Source of the DNA: SAR202 cluster bacterium
GTDB lineage: Bacteria > Chloroflexota > Dehalococcoidia > Lucifugimonadales > OSU-TB39
Length of the DNA: 64,000 bases
Reading direction: 5' to 3'
Assembly: GCA_009392195.1 (NCBI GenBank)
Contig: VFGY01000023.1
Span: 34,565 to 98,564 of the forward strand
Shown here in pieces: positions 18,101 to 26,586 of this stretch; position 1 is the first letter of the stretch; every line of letters begins with the position of its first letter. Below the pieces are notes generated by a model, which was given only the letters and a program-made list of their open reading frames with translations, did not search any database and was not told the origin of the DNA. The position numbers and the translations under genes were made by a program.

Positions 18101-19729
18101 ATGAAACAGACGTACAATATAGGTAATTATTCTGATACATATAATGATTTTGAACTTGATGTCCCAGACAGATTCAATTGGGCTTTTGATGTATTTGATA
18201 AATGGGGGGAAGATCCATCTAAAACCGCTATGATTTGGGTAGGTCCAGATGGGAGTGATAGGGAAATTACATTTTCTGAATTTACCGATAGAACTAATCG
18301 ATTATCTAATGGACTAAAGAAAATAGGAACTAATCCAGGGGATAGAATATTTGTAATGCTTCCGCGTTTGGTTGAATGGTGGGAGATTATGATTGCATCT
18401 GTAAGAGGATTGTTTGTACCTGTTCCAGGTACTCCCCTACTGACTAAATCAGATATAACGTATAGGATCAACGCAAGTGAATGTTCAGTGGCAATTACTG
18501 ATTCGGAAAATTTAGATAAAATAGTAGAAATCAAAAATGATTGCCCATCGCTCAAAACGATTATTGTTGTTGGGGACACTACTGAACATGTCAAATTCGA
18601 GGATTTGATAACTGAATCTAGTGATGTTCATCCACATCCTAATAACCTATCAACCGAACCGTTAATTATATATTTTACTTCAGGTACTACCGGGTATCCG
18701 AAAATGGTTTTAAATACTCACGCATCTTACCCTATAGGACATATAATCACTGGACGCTACTGGCTCGATAACCGACCTACTGATTTACATTGGACTCTTT
18801 CAGACACTGGATGGGCTCAAGCAGCATGGACTCATTTTTATGCTCCTTGGAATATGGGGGCAGCGATATTTGTTTGGGATATGCGAGGTCGATTCGATGC
18901 ATCGGATACATTGAAAATGTTAGAAAAATTTCCTATAACGACTTTTTTTGCTCCTCCTACAGCTTATCGAATGATGGTATTGGAAAATTTAGATGAATTT
19001 GACCTAACATCTTTAAGACATTGTATCGGTGCAGGAGAAGCTCTTAACCCAGAAGTAATCGATGTTTGGAAGAAAGGTACAGGTCACCATATTTGGGAAG
19101 GATATGGCCAGACCGAAACCGTATTATGTGTGGCTACTTTTCCTGGAATGAAAGCCAAACCTGGATCTATGGGCGTGGCTGCTCCTGGTTTCAAAATGGG
19201 AATCGTCAATGAAAACGGTGAACATTTACCTGTAGGTGAAGAAGGAGAAATTGCAATATCAATAAAGCCTGACTTTCCTGTAGGTTTATTTGGTGGTTAT
19301 TGGAAAAATGAAGAAGCAAACAATAAGTGTTTTCGGGGAAATTGGTATTTTACCGGGGATAGAGGCTATGTGGACGAAGATGGATATTATTGGTTTGTAG
19401 GGAGAGCAGACGATGTTATCAATAGTTCTTCATATAGAATAGGACCTTTCGAAGTTGAATCAGCTCTTGTTGAACATGACTCGGTAGCCGAAGCGGCTGT
19501 AATAGGGAAACCTGATCCAATACGAGGTGAAATCGTTAAAGCGTATATCGTGTTAACTGGTAAAGATTTACCAAGTGAGAAACTCAAAGAAGAATTACAG
19601 AATCATGTCAAAACTGTAACCGCTCCATACAAATATCCAAGAGAGATTGATTTTGTGGAAGAATTGCCGAAAACAATTAGCGGGAAAATTAGAAGGTCAG
19701 AATTGAGAGATATCGAAAAGTCAAAATAA
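18101..19729 (+). CDS. Acyl-CoA synthetase (AMP-forming, medium-chain/ACSM-like)
   Basis: Activates a carboxylic acid to its CoA thioester via an acyl-AMP. The 542 residues of the ANL superfamily hold the P-loop YFTSGTTGYPKMV, the SDTGWAQAAWTHFYAPW stretch typical of acetyl/medium-chain synthetases, GYGQTET, YFTGDRGYVDEDGYYWFVGRADD, and the C-terminal catalytic Lys in PKTISGKIRR. The gene follows the CoA-transferase by six bases and precedes an acyl-CoA dehydrogenase by about 70, forming an activation and oxidation set. Chain-length preference is inferred from overall resemblance only. Confidence 0.88.
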   Translation: MKQTYNIGNYSDTYNDFELDVPDRFNWAFDVFDKWGEDPSKTAMIWVGPDGSDREITFSEFTDRTNRLSNGLKKIGTNPGDRIFVMLPRLVEWWEIMIASVRGLFVPVPGTPLLTKSDITYRINASECSVAITDSENLDKIVEIKNDCPSLKTIIVVGDTTEHVKFEDLITESSDVHPHPNNLSTEPLIIYFTSGTTGYPKMVLNTHASYPIGHIITGRYWLDNRPTDLHWTLSDTGWAQAAWTHFYAPWNMGAAIFVWDMRGRFDASDTLKMLEKFPITTFFAPPTAYRMMVLENLDEFDLTSLRHCIGAGEALNPEVIDVWKKGTGHHIWEGYGQTETVLCVATFPGMKAKPGSMGVAAPGFKMGIVNENGEHLPVGEEGEIAISIKPDFPVGLFGGYWKNEEANNKCFRGNWYFTGDRGYVDEDGYYWFVGRADDVINSSSYRIGPFEVESALVEHDSVAEAAVIGKPDPIRGEIVKAYIVLTGKDLPSEKLKEELQNHVKTVTAPYKYPREIDFVEELPKTISGKIRRSELRDIEKSK

Positions 19730-19802
19730 TCTACATTTGATTACGATTTCAAAATAGTGATTAAACAACTTTCAACAATATAATTGGCACCAAAATCTAT
19801 TG

Positions 19803-20966
19803 ATGAGTAACAATAATTTCCAACAACAACACAGGTTATTTAGGCAAACAGTAAGAGACTTTGTTAAAACCGAACTATTGCCTAATGTTGATGTTTGGGA
19901 AAATCAGGGATATGTCCCGAAGTCAGTTTTTAAAAAAATGGGAGGACTAGGCTTTCTAGGACTTGAATTCGACAATAAATTTGGAGGAGCGCAAACCGAT
20001 TTTTGGATGACCCTTGTATTTGCTGAAGAATTAGCTAAATGTAAGTCTGGTGGTGTAGGATTCAGCATCATTGTCCATACGGATATGTCTTCACCTTGGT
20101 TACAAAAATATGGAACTGATCATCAAAAATCAACATATATGCCTGAAATTGTTAATGGTAAACAGGTTTGTGCTCTGGCAATCACAGAACCTGATGCTGG
20201 CTCTGACATGGCTAGAATAGCGACAACTGCTACAAAAAAAAATGGATATTGGATTATAAACGGAACTAAAACTTTTATTACCAACGGGGTGTATGGTGAT
20301 TTATTTTTCTTGGCGGCTAAAACCAACGATTCAGAGAAATATCATCAAAATCTTTCCCAATTCATAATTCCATCTTCAACGCAAGGCATAACAGTAACAA
20401 AAAAATTGGATAAAACCGGGATGCGTTCATCCGATACTGCTGAACTTGTTTTTGATAATGTAAAAATATCAGAATCTAATTTGCTCGGTGTTGAAAACGA
20501 GGGGTTTTACCAACTTGCTAGTGGATTACAAAGGGAGAGATTACTTGCTTCGGTTATGAGTATAAGTGCGGCTGAGGATGCACTATCTGATACCATAGAG
20601 TACCTTTCAAATCGTAAAACTTTTGGTAAATTTTTGAAATCTCATCAAGTTATTCGTCATAAAGTATCTGAACTTGCTACTGAAATCGAATCCGCAAAAG
20701 CATTAAATTATATGGCAGCTGAGCTATATTCAAAAGGGCTTGATTGTATTAAAGAAGTATCTATGGCCAAATTGCATACTATGCAAATTGTAAGAAAAGT
20801 TGCCTATGAAACCGTGCAAATGCATGGAGGTTACGGGTATATCAGAGAATTAAGTGTTGAGAGATTTGCTAGGGATTACAGGCTTTGGGCTATAGCTGGT
20901 GGTACCAACGAGATGATGAAAGAAATTATCAGTAAAAATATTCTTGGTAAGATAGAATCCGACTAA
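19803..20966 (+). CDS. Acyl-CoA dehydrogenase (LCAD-like active site)
   Basis: Flavoenzyme for the first, alpha-beta dehydrogenation step of beta-oxidation, passing electrons to ETF. The 387 residues have all three domains: N-terminal helical, middle (CALAITEPDAGSDMARI, the FAD/substrate signature) and C-terminal (MHGGYGYIRE). The usual catalytic Glu of EGTNE is Gly here (AGGTNEMMKEI), the pattern of long-chain and isovaleryl-type enzymes that use a Glu in helix G; QRERLLA near residue 245 offers that Glu. A TTG lies just upstream at 19800; ATG at 19803 is preferred. The 3' end overlaps the convergent aldo/keto reductase by 4 bases. Confidence 0.9.
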   Translation: MSNNNFQQQHRLFRQTVRDFVKTELLPNVDVWENQGYVPKSVFKKMGGLGFLGLEFDNKFGGAQTDFWMTLVFAEELAKCKSGGVGFSIIVHTDMSSPWLQKYGTDHQKSTYMPEIVNGKQVCALAITEPDAGSDMARIATTATKKNGYWIINGTKTFITNGVYGDLFFLAAKTNDSEKYHQNLSQFIIPSSTQGITVTKKLDKTGMRSSDTAELVFDNVKISESNLLGVENEGFYQLASGLQRERLLASVMSISAAEDALSDTIEYLSNRKTFGKFLKSHQVIRHKVSELATEIESAKALNYMAAELYSKGLDCIKEVSMAKLHTMQIVRKVAYETVQMHGGYGYIRELSVERFARDYRLWAIAGGTNEMMKEIISKNILGKIESD

Positions 20967-21865
20967 GTCTCTCCTAGCCATCCATCATCGAACTTGTTGA
21001 ATCTTTGTATGAGGTCTTCCATCGTGCTACTGTTCAACTGTTGGTTGGAATTTGCAATATTGATGTTTTCTATAAGGTGATGCGTATTACCTGTACCTAC
21101 TATAGCTGTATCGACATTGGGGTTTGTTAAGACAAACCCCAATGCTAATTCCTGATAATTTTCAGGAGCATCAATAATTGGTCCTAATGTTTTCATTAGT
21201 TTTGCCCTGTTTGCGTAGCTATTTGGTGCAGCACTCTTAGCTATATTAGCATCCCAAATCCCATTTGCTATCGGCCGCTTAATGATGACGCCCATCTGTT
21301 TTTTTTGTGCGTCTCCTATATAACTTAATGAATGCTGGTCAACTAGGTTAAGACTTGTTTGCAAAGTGTCAAACAAGTCAGATTCAACCGCCCATTGCGC
21401 TGCTTCTTCGTCACCACTGTACCCTATGAATCTGGCTTTACCTGATTTTTTAAGCCCTTGTAATGCTTTTATTACTTCCCCTTTTACAAGAGTTTCAACG
21501 CTGCAAGTATGCAATTGAATCAGATCTAAATATTCTGTTTTCATTCTTTTAAGACTTCTTTCAACACTACTGATGATAGTTTCGGCAGTCCATGCTTCAC
21601 TATTTTGATCCCCAACCGAATGACCTGCTTTACTTGCTAAAATATATTCATCTCTTCTGTGAGCAACTGTTTTACCTATGACTTCTTCAGAATTTCCATA
21701 ACATGCTGCAGTATCTAAAAAGTTAATTCCATTATCTAGCGCAGTATCAAGTAATAATTGAGATTTCTCTAGTTGGGATAGCATTTGCTCTTCCCCGATT
21801 TTGACTAGCCCTATACCAAGCCTACTGACCTTTAAGTTTGTCTTTCCTAAAGTTTTATATTCCAT
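20963..21865 (-). CDS. Aldo/keto reductase
   Basis: NAD(P)H-dependent oxidoreductase of the AKR superfamily. The 300-residue (beta/alpha)8 barrel starts MEYKTLGKTNLKVSRLGIG. The catalytic tetrad is largely visible: Asp in FLDTAACYGNSE with its Tyr, Lys in ILASKAG, and His in LIQLHTC. The cofactor end AIVGTGNTHHL is present. The SD GGAG lies seven bases before the ATG. It is the downstream gene of a minus-strand pair with the leucine-dehydrogenase-like gene (35-base gap). The substrate is unknown. Confidence 0.88.
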   Translation of the reverse strand: MEYKTLGKTNLKVSRLGIGLVKIGEEQMLSQLEKSQLLLDTALDNGINFLDTAACYGNSEEVIGKTVAHRRDEYILASKAGHSVGDQNSEAWTAETIISSVERSLKRMKTEYLDLIQLHTCSVETLVKGEVIKALQGLKKSGKARFIGYSGDEEAAQWAVESDLFDTLQTSLNLVDQHSLSYIGDAQKKQMGVIIKRPIANGIWDANIAKSAAPNSYANRAKLMKTLGPIIDAPENYQELALGFVLTNPNVDTAIVGTGNTHHLIENINIANSNQQLNSSTMEDLIQRFNKFDDGWLGET

Positions 21866-21900
21866 GGTTATACTCCATATTATTTGACGTGGTTAAGCTG

Positions 21901-22959
21901 TTATAGATTTTTGATTGACCGTACCGAGTGGATTCTTTTTTCTGCAAGTTTGTCTGCGGCTACGCTAGTAGGAATAGACTGTTTATTTGATATTGAAATG
22001 ACTTCTAAAGTTGAGTAATAAATTTTTTCAGTTATTGCTTTTGACCGTTCTGCATTGTATTTAATTCCGACTTCACATGAAGCATTAATTATTCCACCTG
22101 CATTTATAATATAATCAGGGGCATAAATTATGCCTTTTTTTTGGATATCATATCCATGTCTTTCTTCAAGTAGTTGATTATTTGCTCCGCCTGCAATTAT
22201 TGAACATTTTAATCTAGGTATAGTTTCGTCATTTAGGATTCCTCCAAGTGCACAGGGAGAAAATATATCCATATCGGTTTCAAATATATCATTTGGTTCA
22301 ATGGTTTTTATCCCCAAAGATTTAGCTTTTTCAACCGCAATTGGATTGATATCAGATGCGATTAATCTTGCCTGCTCCTTTATTAAATGCAATGAAGTAT
22401 TGTATGCAACGTTTCCGAATCCCTGGAAAACTATAGTTTTCCCATCTAAGTTATCATTTCCCCATTTGCTCTTAGCTGCAGCTTTCATTCCAAGATATAC
22501 CCCTAACCCAGTCATTTCAGATGTATCACCGCTACCTCCGGAAGATTGAGGTAACCCAACAACATGATTAGTTTCCTCAGCAATAAATTCGAGGTCTGCT
22601 GGAGTCATTCCTACATCTTCAGTTGTGATATATCTTCCTCCCAACGTATCAACATGCTTCCCGAAAGCCCGTAGAAGAGCTTCATTTTTATCTTTATGTG
22701 AATCTGCTATTATTACTGCCTTGCCTCCTCCTAATGGTATCCCTGCTACTGCTGATTTATATGTCATAGCTCTAGACAATCTTAAGACGTCCATAGCAGC
22801 GTCATTTTCACTTTTATAGGGCCAGATTCTCACACCGCCACAAGAAGGTCCTAAGGTTGTGTCATGTATTGCAATTAGGGATTTTAGTCCTGTTGATTGT
22901 TCGTTGCAAAAAACAAGTTGTTCGTGATCAAATTCTCTCATATATTCTAAATGTTTCAT
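21901..22959 (-). CDS. Leucine/amino-acid dehydrogenase (Glu/Leu/Phe/Val family)
   Basis: Reversible NAD-dependent oxidative deamination of branched-chain or aromatic amino acids. From the ATG at 22957-22959 the 352 residues start MKHLEYMREFDHEQLVFC, matching leucine dehydrogenases, then IAIHDTTLGPSCGGVR, the Gly-rich catalytic Lys motif IPLGGGKAVI, and the Rossmann GFGNVA. The frame reaches up to 23070, but that adds an atypical 37 residues. A GGAG site lies 15 bases upstream, rather far. Leu versus Val or Phe preference cannot be decided. Confidence 0.87.
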   Translation of the reverse strand: MKHLEYMREFDHEQLVFCNEQSTGLKSLIAIHDTTLGPSCGGVRIWPYKSENDAAMDVLRLSRAMTYKSAVAGIPLGGGKAVIIADSHKDKNEALLRAFGKHVDTLGGRYITTEDVGMTPADLEFIAEETNHVVGLPQSSGGSGDTSEMTGLGVYLGMKAAAKSKWGNDNLDGKTIVFQGFGNVAYNTSLHLIKEQARLIASDINPIAVEKAKSLGIKTIEPNDIFETDMDIFSPCALGGILNDETIPRLKCSIIAGGANNQLLEERHGYDIQKKGIIYAPDYIINAGGIINASCEVGIKYNAERSKAITEKIYYSTLEVISISNKQSIPTSVAADKLAEKRIHSVRSIKNL

Positions 22960-23125
22960 GTCAGTAATAATTTTCTCCAAAAGTTCTGTGTTTATTGTAG
23001 TCCATAAGTGAAAAAAAGAATATGACGGTAGTCGATAGGAATTTAAATCTAAATACATGTATAATCTCATGGCAATAGAACATAAATAAGCAGGTTCTTA
23101 AACTTAAACTTTTGGTGGATTAAAA

Positions 23126-24073
23126 ATGAAAAGAAGTGAATTAAGAAAAATAATTGTCGGTCCGATGGCAACTGTAGCTACACCGTTGGATGCTGAATAC
23201 AAAGTTGATTATGGGAAAATGCATGATTTAACTAATTGGTGGATTGATAATGGTTTGAAGACTGGAAATAGTGTTATAAAAATTGCGGCTGCTATGGGCG
23301 AAGGACCTCAACTAAGAGATACAGAATGGCCTCATTTATTACGAACCGCAGTACAAGCTGCTAACGGAAGAGTTCCAATTATGTGTGGGATTCATTATAA
23401 AGATACAATAAGAGCAATTGAAGATATCAAAATAGCGTCAGATTTGGGAGCTGTAGCGGTACAATTGTCAGCACCGATACATAATGGTCCTACAGAAGAT
23501 GACAATTTAAGGTTTTATGAAGATGTTTCAAAAGCAATTGATATAGGTATATTGATTTATAACACTCATGCAATGGCAGGCGGAGCTATCAGCGTAGATG
23601 GATTCAAAAAAATGGTTGATTTTGAAAATGTTGTGGCTATTAAATGGAGCCCACCTCCTGCAGATAGGCCGATACCAGGTAAATATGAAGAGATTTTTGA
23701 ATTAAAAGACACGTTTAACATCATTGATAATTGTTTTGGTCCTGTTAGATGCTTCAAATTAGGTGGCCATGGTTATATTAACCATACTGTAGATATATAC
23801 CCCCAACATGATATAAAACTTTTGGATTTGTTACGAAAAGAAAAATACGAAGAGGCTGAACACTTATGGGATTCAATTGAAGGTCCAATTGGTGTTTTTT
23901 CGGCTAAAGTTGGAGGAAGGTCCGGAGGTCAAGCTAGAGTAAAGAAAGGAATGATGGAAGTAATGGGCAACTCATGTGGTGTTTCAAGGCCTCCTTCAGA
24001 ACCTTTGTTGGAAAGCGAGATAGACGAACTTAGAGAAATTCTAAGAGGTTTTGGTTGGCCGGTTGTAAACTAG
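23126..24073 (+). CDS. DapA-like class I aldolase (dihydrodipicolinate synthase family), paralogue 1
   Basis: Schiff-base aldolase of the DHDPS/NAL superfamily. The 315 residues keep the proton-relay Tyr in IYNTHAM and the Schiff-base Lys in VVAIKWSPP, but lack DHDPS regulatory features and carry a distinctive C-terminus (GGRSGGQARVKKGMMEV, RGFGWPV). It is clearly paralogous to the gene at 47197: both share a TxWWxxxGL stretch, AAAMGEGP and WPHLLRT. A catabolic role, cleaving or dehydrating a 2-oxo sugar acid, is more likely than lysine synthesis given the neighbouring rhamnose-type genes; this is inference. Confidence 0.83.
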   Translation: MKRSELRKIIVGPMATVATPLDAEYKVDYGKMHDLTNWWIDNGLKTGNSVIKIAAAMGEGPQLRDTEWPHLLRTAVQAANGRVPIMCGIHYKDTIRAIEDIKIASDLGAVAVQLSAPIHNGPTEDDNLRFYEDVSKAIDIGILIYNTHAMAGGAISVDGFKKMVDFENVVAIKWSPPPADRPIPGKYEEIFELKDTFNIIDNCFGPVRCFKLGGHGYINHTVDIYPQHDIKLLDLLRKEKYEEAEHLWDSIEGPIGVFSAKVGGRSGGQARVKKGMMEVMGNSCGVSRPPSEPLLESEIDELREILRGFGWPVVN

Positions 24074-24082
24074 GTTGTTTAT

Positions 24083-24925
24083 TTAACCTCTAGCAGGTTC
24101 GGACATGGTTTTTTTTAACTCCTTGGTAAGGTCTGCTAAATGCGTGTCGTTTTCCATGACCTGCTTTAGATGAACCATTCTTTCTTCGGATGCTGTTTCA
24201 ACCATTATTTCACCATGAATTCTGTCTATCCAAAACCTAGCTTCTTGTCCTAAGATGTTTTTTAATTCGTCTAATTGATTATCTGCAAACTTCTCTGTGA
24301 AATTCATAGTGAACATCCGACGCGCATTTGAACCACCCCAAGAAGAATGTTTTATATTGTGGTTGAATACTGCGACATCTCCAGGATTAGTTTCGAGGAC
24401 GACAGCTGGTATTTTGTCTCCCTCGATACCGAACATACCGATTTGGTTAGTACCGGTTCCAACAAGGTGAGTTTGAAGCGAGTCTGCATAATATGAGCCT
24501 TTTTTGTGACTTCCCGGTATTACACGCAATGCTCCTGTCGACGCTGTAACTTTATCTAAGTAAAATGCTATTTTGATTGTTAAGACAGGTCTGGCACCGT
24601 AACCATCAGAATGCCACTTTGTGTCTCCGACATAATAGTTGCCGTCTCCTGAAGTATAGTTGAATTCTTCACCGCAGATACTTGATGCGATATCATGTAT
24701 ACGTGGATCATCAAGTAAAGATGATAAATATTCGCTTTGATCGGCAAATGGGAGTATAACGGATCTTTTAGTACCGTCATGATTTTGATTTGATTTTTCC
24801 CATATAAGTTCGAATTCTTCAATTATTTTGTCTATTTTGTCATCTAACAAACCTGGGAAATGTAAATAACCTAAAGCATCAAAAAATTGCATTTGTTGAT
24901 GGCTCAAAAACTGTTTGGTTTCCAT
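24083..24925 (-). CDS. Phytanoyl-CoA dioxygenase family protein, paralogue 1
   Basis: Fe(II)/2-oxoglutarate-dependent hydroxylase of the PhyH family. In 280 residues the double-stranded beta-helix keeps the iron triad: WHSDGYG (His-x-Asp) and the distal His in HNIKHSSWGG, with a likely 2-oxoglutarate Arg in NARRMFTMNF. RVIPGSHKKGS, common in the family, is present. GGAGG lies four bases before the ATG. It converges on the DapA-like gene and lies downstream of a rhamnulokinase-like gene. Substrates in this family vary widely, so none is assigned. Confidence 0.87.
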   Translation of the reverse strand: METKQFLSHQQMQFFDALGYLHFPGLLDDKIDKIIEEFELIWEKSNQNHDGTKRSVILPFADQSEYLSSLLDDPRIHDIASSICGEEFNYTSGDGNYYVGDTKWHSDGYGARPVLTIKIAFYLDKVTASTGALRVIPGSHKKGSYYADSLQTHLVGTGTNQIGMFGIEGDKIPAVVLETNPGDVAVFNHNIKHSSWGGSNARRMFTMNFTEKFADNQLDELKNILGQEARFWIDRIHGEIMVETASEERMVHLKQVMENDTHLADLTKELKKTMSEPARG

Positions 24926-24991
24926 AAATCCTCCAATAAATTTGTTAGGGTTAATAGGTGGTGATTAGTTTATATTTTGCTTGAATATGAG

Positions 24992-26491
24992 TCAATCCCA
25001 GATTGGTTTTGATAATATTTTGATGAATTGGGAGTAATCGTACTCGGAGTTATCTACTTCCATTGGGTAATAGATTTTACTTTGGAATGATTTTTCAATC
25101 ATTTCGTGCCCTACCTCTAAAGATGGCAATGTAGCTGTTGCGATTAACTGACCTAAAATATTTCCGGTAGCAGTAGCTTCAATGGGACCAGCCCTGACTT
25201 CTAATCCAGTAATATTCGCACACATTTGATTTAACAAGTAATTGTTAGCTCCTCCGCCAACTACCCGTATTTTTTCAATAGGATCACCAAGTATATGTGA
25301 TAAGTTATCTATCGTATGTTTATATTTGAAAGCGATGCTTTTAAATATAATCCTGATTAATTCAGCATGCGTGTTTGGCAGTTCTTGGTTTGTGCGATTT
25401 AGGTATCGGAACAATTTTTCTGGCATGTGGCCATGTGTTTGAAATGTATCGTGGTCGGGATCTAAAAATGATTGCAACTTATTTGCATTTTGTGCTGAAT
25501 CTACAAGGTTTTCGATTGAATAATTAAATCCTTGAGACTTCCATCCTTCTATGCATTCTTGAATCAGCCACATACCAGTTACATTTTTCAAAAACCTTAT
25601 ATTCCCGTTAAAGCCTATTTCATTTGTGAAACCAAATTTTAAACTTTCATTATTGATAATAGGCTTGTCGGATTGTATACCTACTAAAGACCATGTACCT
25701 GAACTTATAAAAACTGAATTAATTTCCTTTGAGTTTTGGATTGCAGCTACAGCTGAAGCTGTGTCATGAGTTGCAGTTAATGCTACTTTAGTTTTAGTTA
25801 AATTAAGATTTGTGCCTACTCCCCGTTTTAAACTTCCAAGAATAGTGCCGGGTGGAGATATTTTGGGTAATAAGGAGATAGGGATTTCTAATTTATTTAA
25901 GATTTCTGAACTCCATTGTTTTCTTGTAGGATCATATAGTTGGCTTGTACTAGCATTTGTTAATTCAGCAGTTTTTATTCCTGTTAACCAAAAATTTATA
26001 AGGTCCGGTATAAATAATAGGGTTTTGGCTTTATGGATTTGTGAGCGTGGAGATGATTTTTCTGCATATAATTGGTAGAGAGTGTTTATTGGCATGAATT
26101 GGATGCCTGTTTGATTATAAATATAATCTCTACCTAGTAATTTGGTTACATATTCCATTGCTTTTGTATTTCTTTCATTCCTGTAATGCCTTGGGTAAAA
26201 CAAATAATTATCATTTTTATCCAAAAGGACAAAATCCACCGCCCATGAGTCAATTCCTATAGAAAATATATTGTCGCCGTATATGTTGGTAGCTTTATTG
26301 ATACCAAAGATTATATTGTTATATATGGATTTGATATCCCAACAAATAAGTCCATCACTGGTTATTGGAGTGTTTTTGAACCGGTGCACCTCGTCGAGTT
26401 TTAAGTTGTTCCCCATGTATATGCCGCATATGATTCTTCCACTTGATGCCCCGAGGTCTATAGCAATATGTACTGACTTTGAAGTTTGCAT
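24992..26491 (-). CDS. rhaB: Rhamnulokinase-type FGGY carbohydrate kinase
   Basis: Phosphorylates L-rhamnulose (or a related ketose) at C1 with ATP. The 499 residues begin AIDLGASSGRIICG, the rhamnulokinase version of the FGGY phosphate loop, followed by HRFKN and ICWDIKSIYNNI, typical of RhaB. The second domain has FISSGTWSLVG and VVGGGANNYLLNQM. The neighbouring divergent gene encodes the next pathway step (aldolase/dehydrogenase), supporting the assignment. No rhamnose isomerase is in the window. No SD is visible before the ATG. Confidence 0.82.
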   Translation of the reverse strand: MQTSKSVHIAIDLGASSGRIICGIYMGNNLKLDEVHRFKNTPITSDGLICWDIKSIYNNIIFGINKATNIYGDNIFSIGIDSWAVDFVLLDKNDNYLFYPRHYRNERNTKAMEYVTKLLGRDYIYNQTGIQFMPINTLYQLYAEKSSPRSQIHKAKTLLFIPDLINFWLTGIKTAELTNASTSQLYDPTRKQWSSEILNKLEIPISLLPKISPPGTILGSLKRGVGTNLNLTKTKVALTATHDTASAVAAIQNSKEINSVFISSGTWSLVGIQSDKPIINNESLKFGFTNEIGFNGNIRFLKNVTGMWLIQECIEGWKSQGFNYSIENLVDSAQNANKLQSFLDPDHDTFQTHGHMPEKLFRYLNRTNQELPNTHAELIRIIFKSIAFKYKHTIDNLSHILGDPIEKIRVVGGGANNYLLNQMCANITGLEVRAGPIEATATGNILGQLIATATLPSLEVGHEMIEKSFQSKIYYPMEVDNSEYDYSQFIKILSKPIWD

Positions 26492-26510
26492 AATTAATAG
26501 TAAATTTAGA

Positions 26511-26544
26511 CTAATTTAATTAGATTAATAGGTGCTAATATAAT
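26511..26544 (+). promoter_or_regulatory. Candidate promoter with overlapping palindrome in the rhamnose-type divergent gap
   Basis: A perfect palindrome CTAATTTAATTAG (26511-26523) overlaps the expected -35 region of a perfect TATAAT at 26539-26544, which would serve the aldolase/dehydrogenase gene. A repressor bound there could control both divergent genes. No regulator gene is adjacent. Inference from pattern only. Confidence 0.38.
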
Positions 26545-26586
26545 ACTTACTTTATTATTAAATGATTTTGTTTCTGGAGATTAGTG

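Noticed and set aside
18127..18594. A 155-residue minus-strand frame opposite the acyl-CoA synthetase
   Set aside because: It is antisense to a conserved N-terminal domain; no independent evidence of coding.
22960..23070. The upstream extension of the leucine-dehydrogenase-type gene
   Set aside because: It adds 37 residues unlike family N-termini; the downstream ATG gives the usual start.
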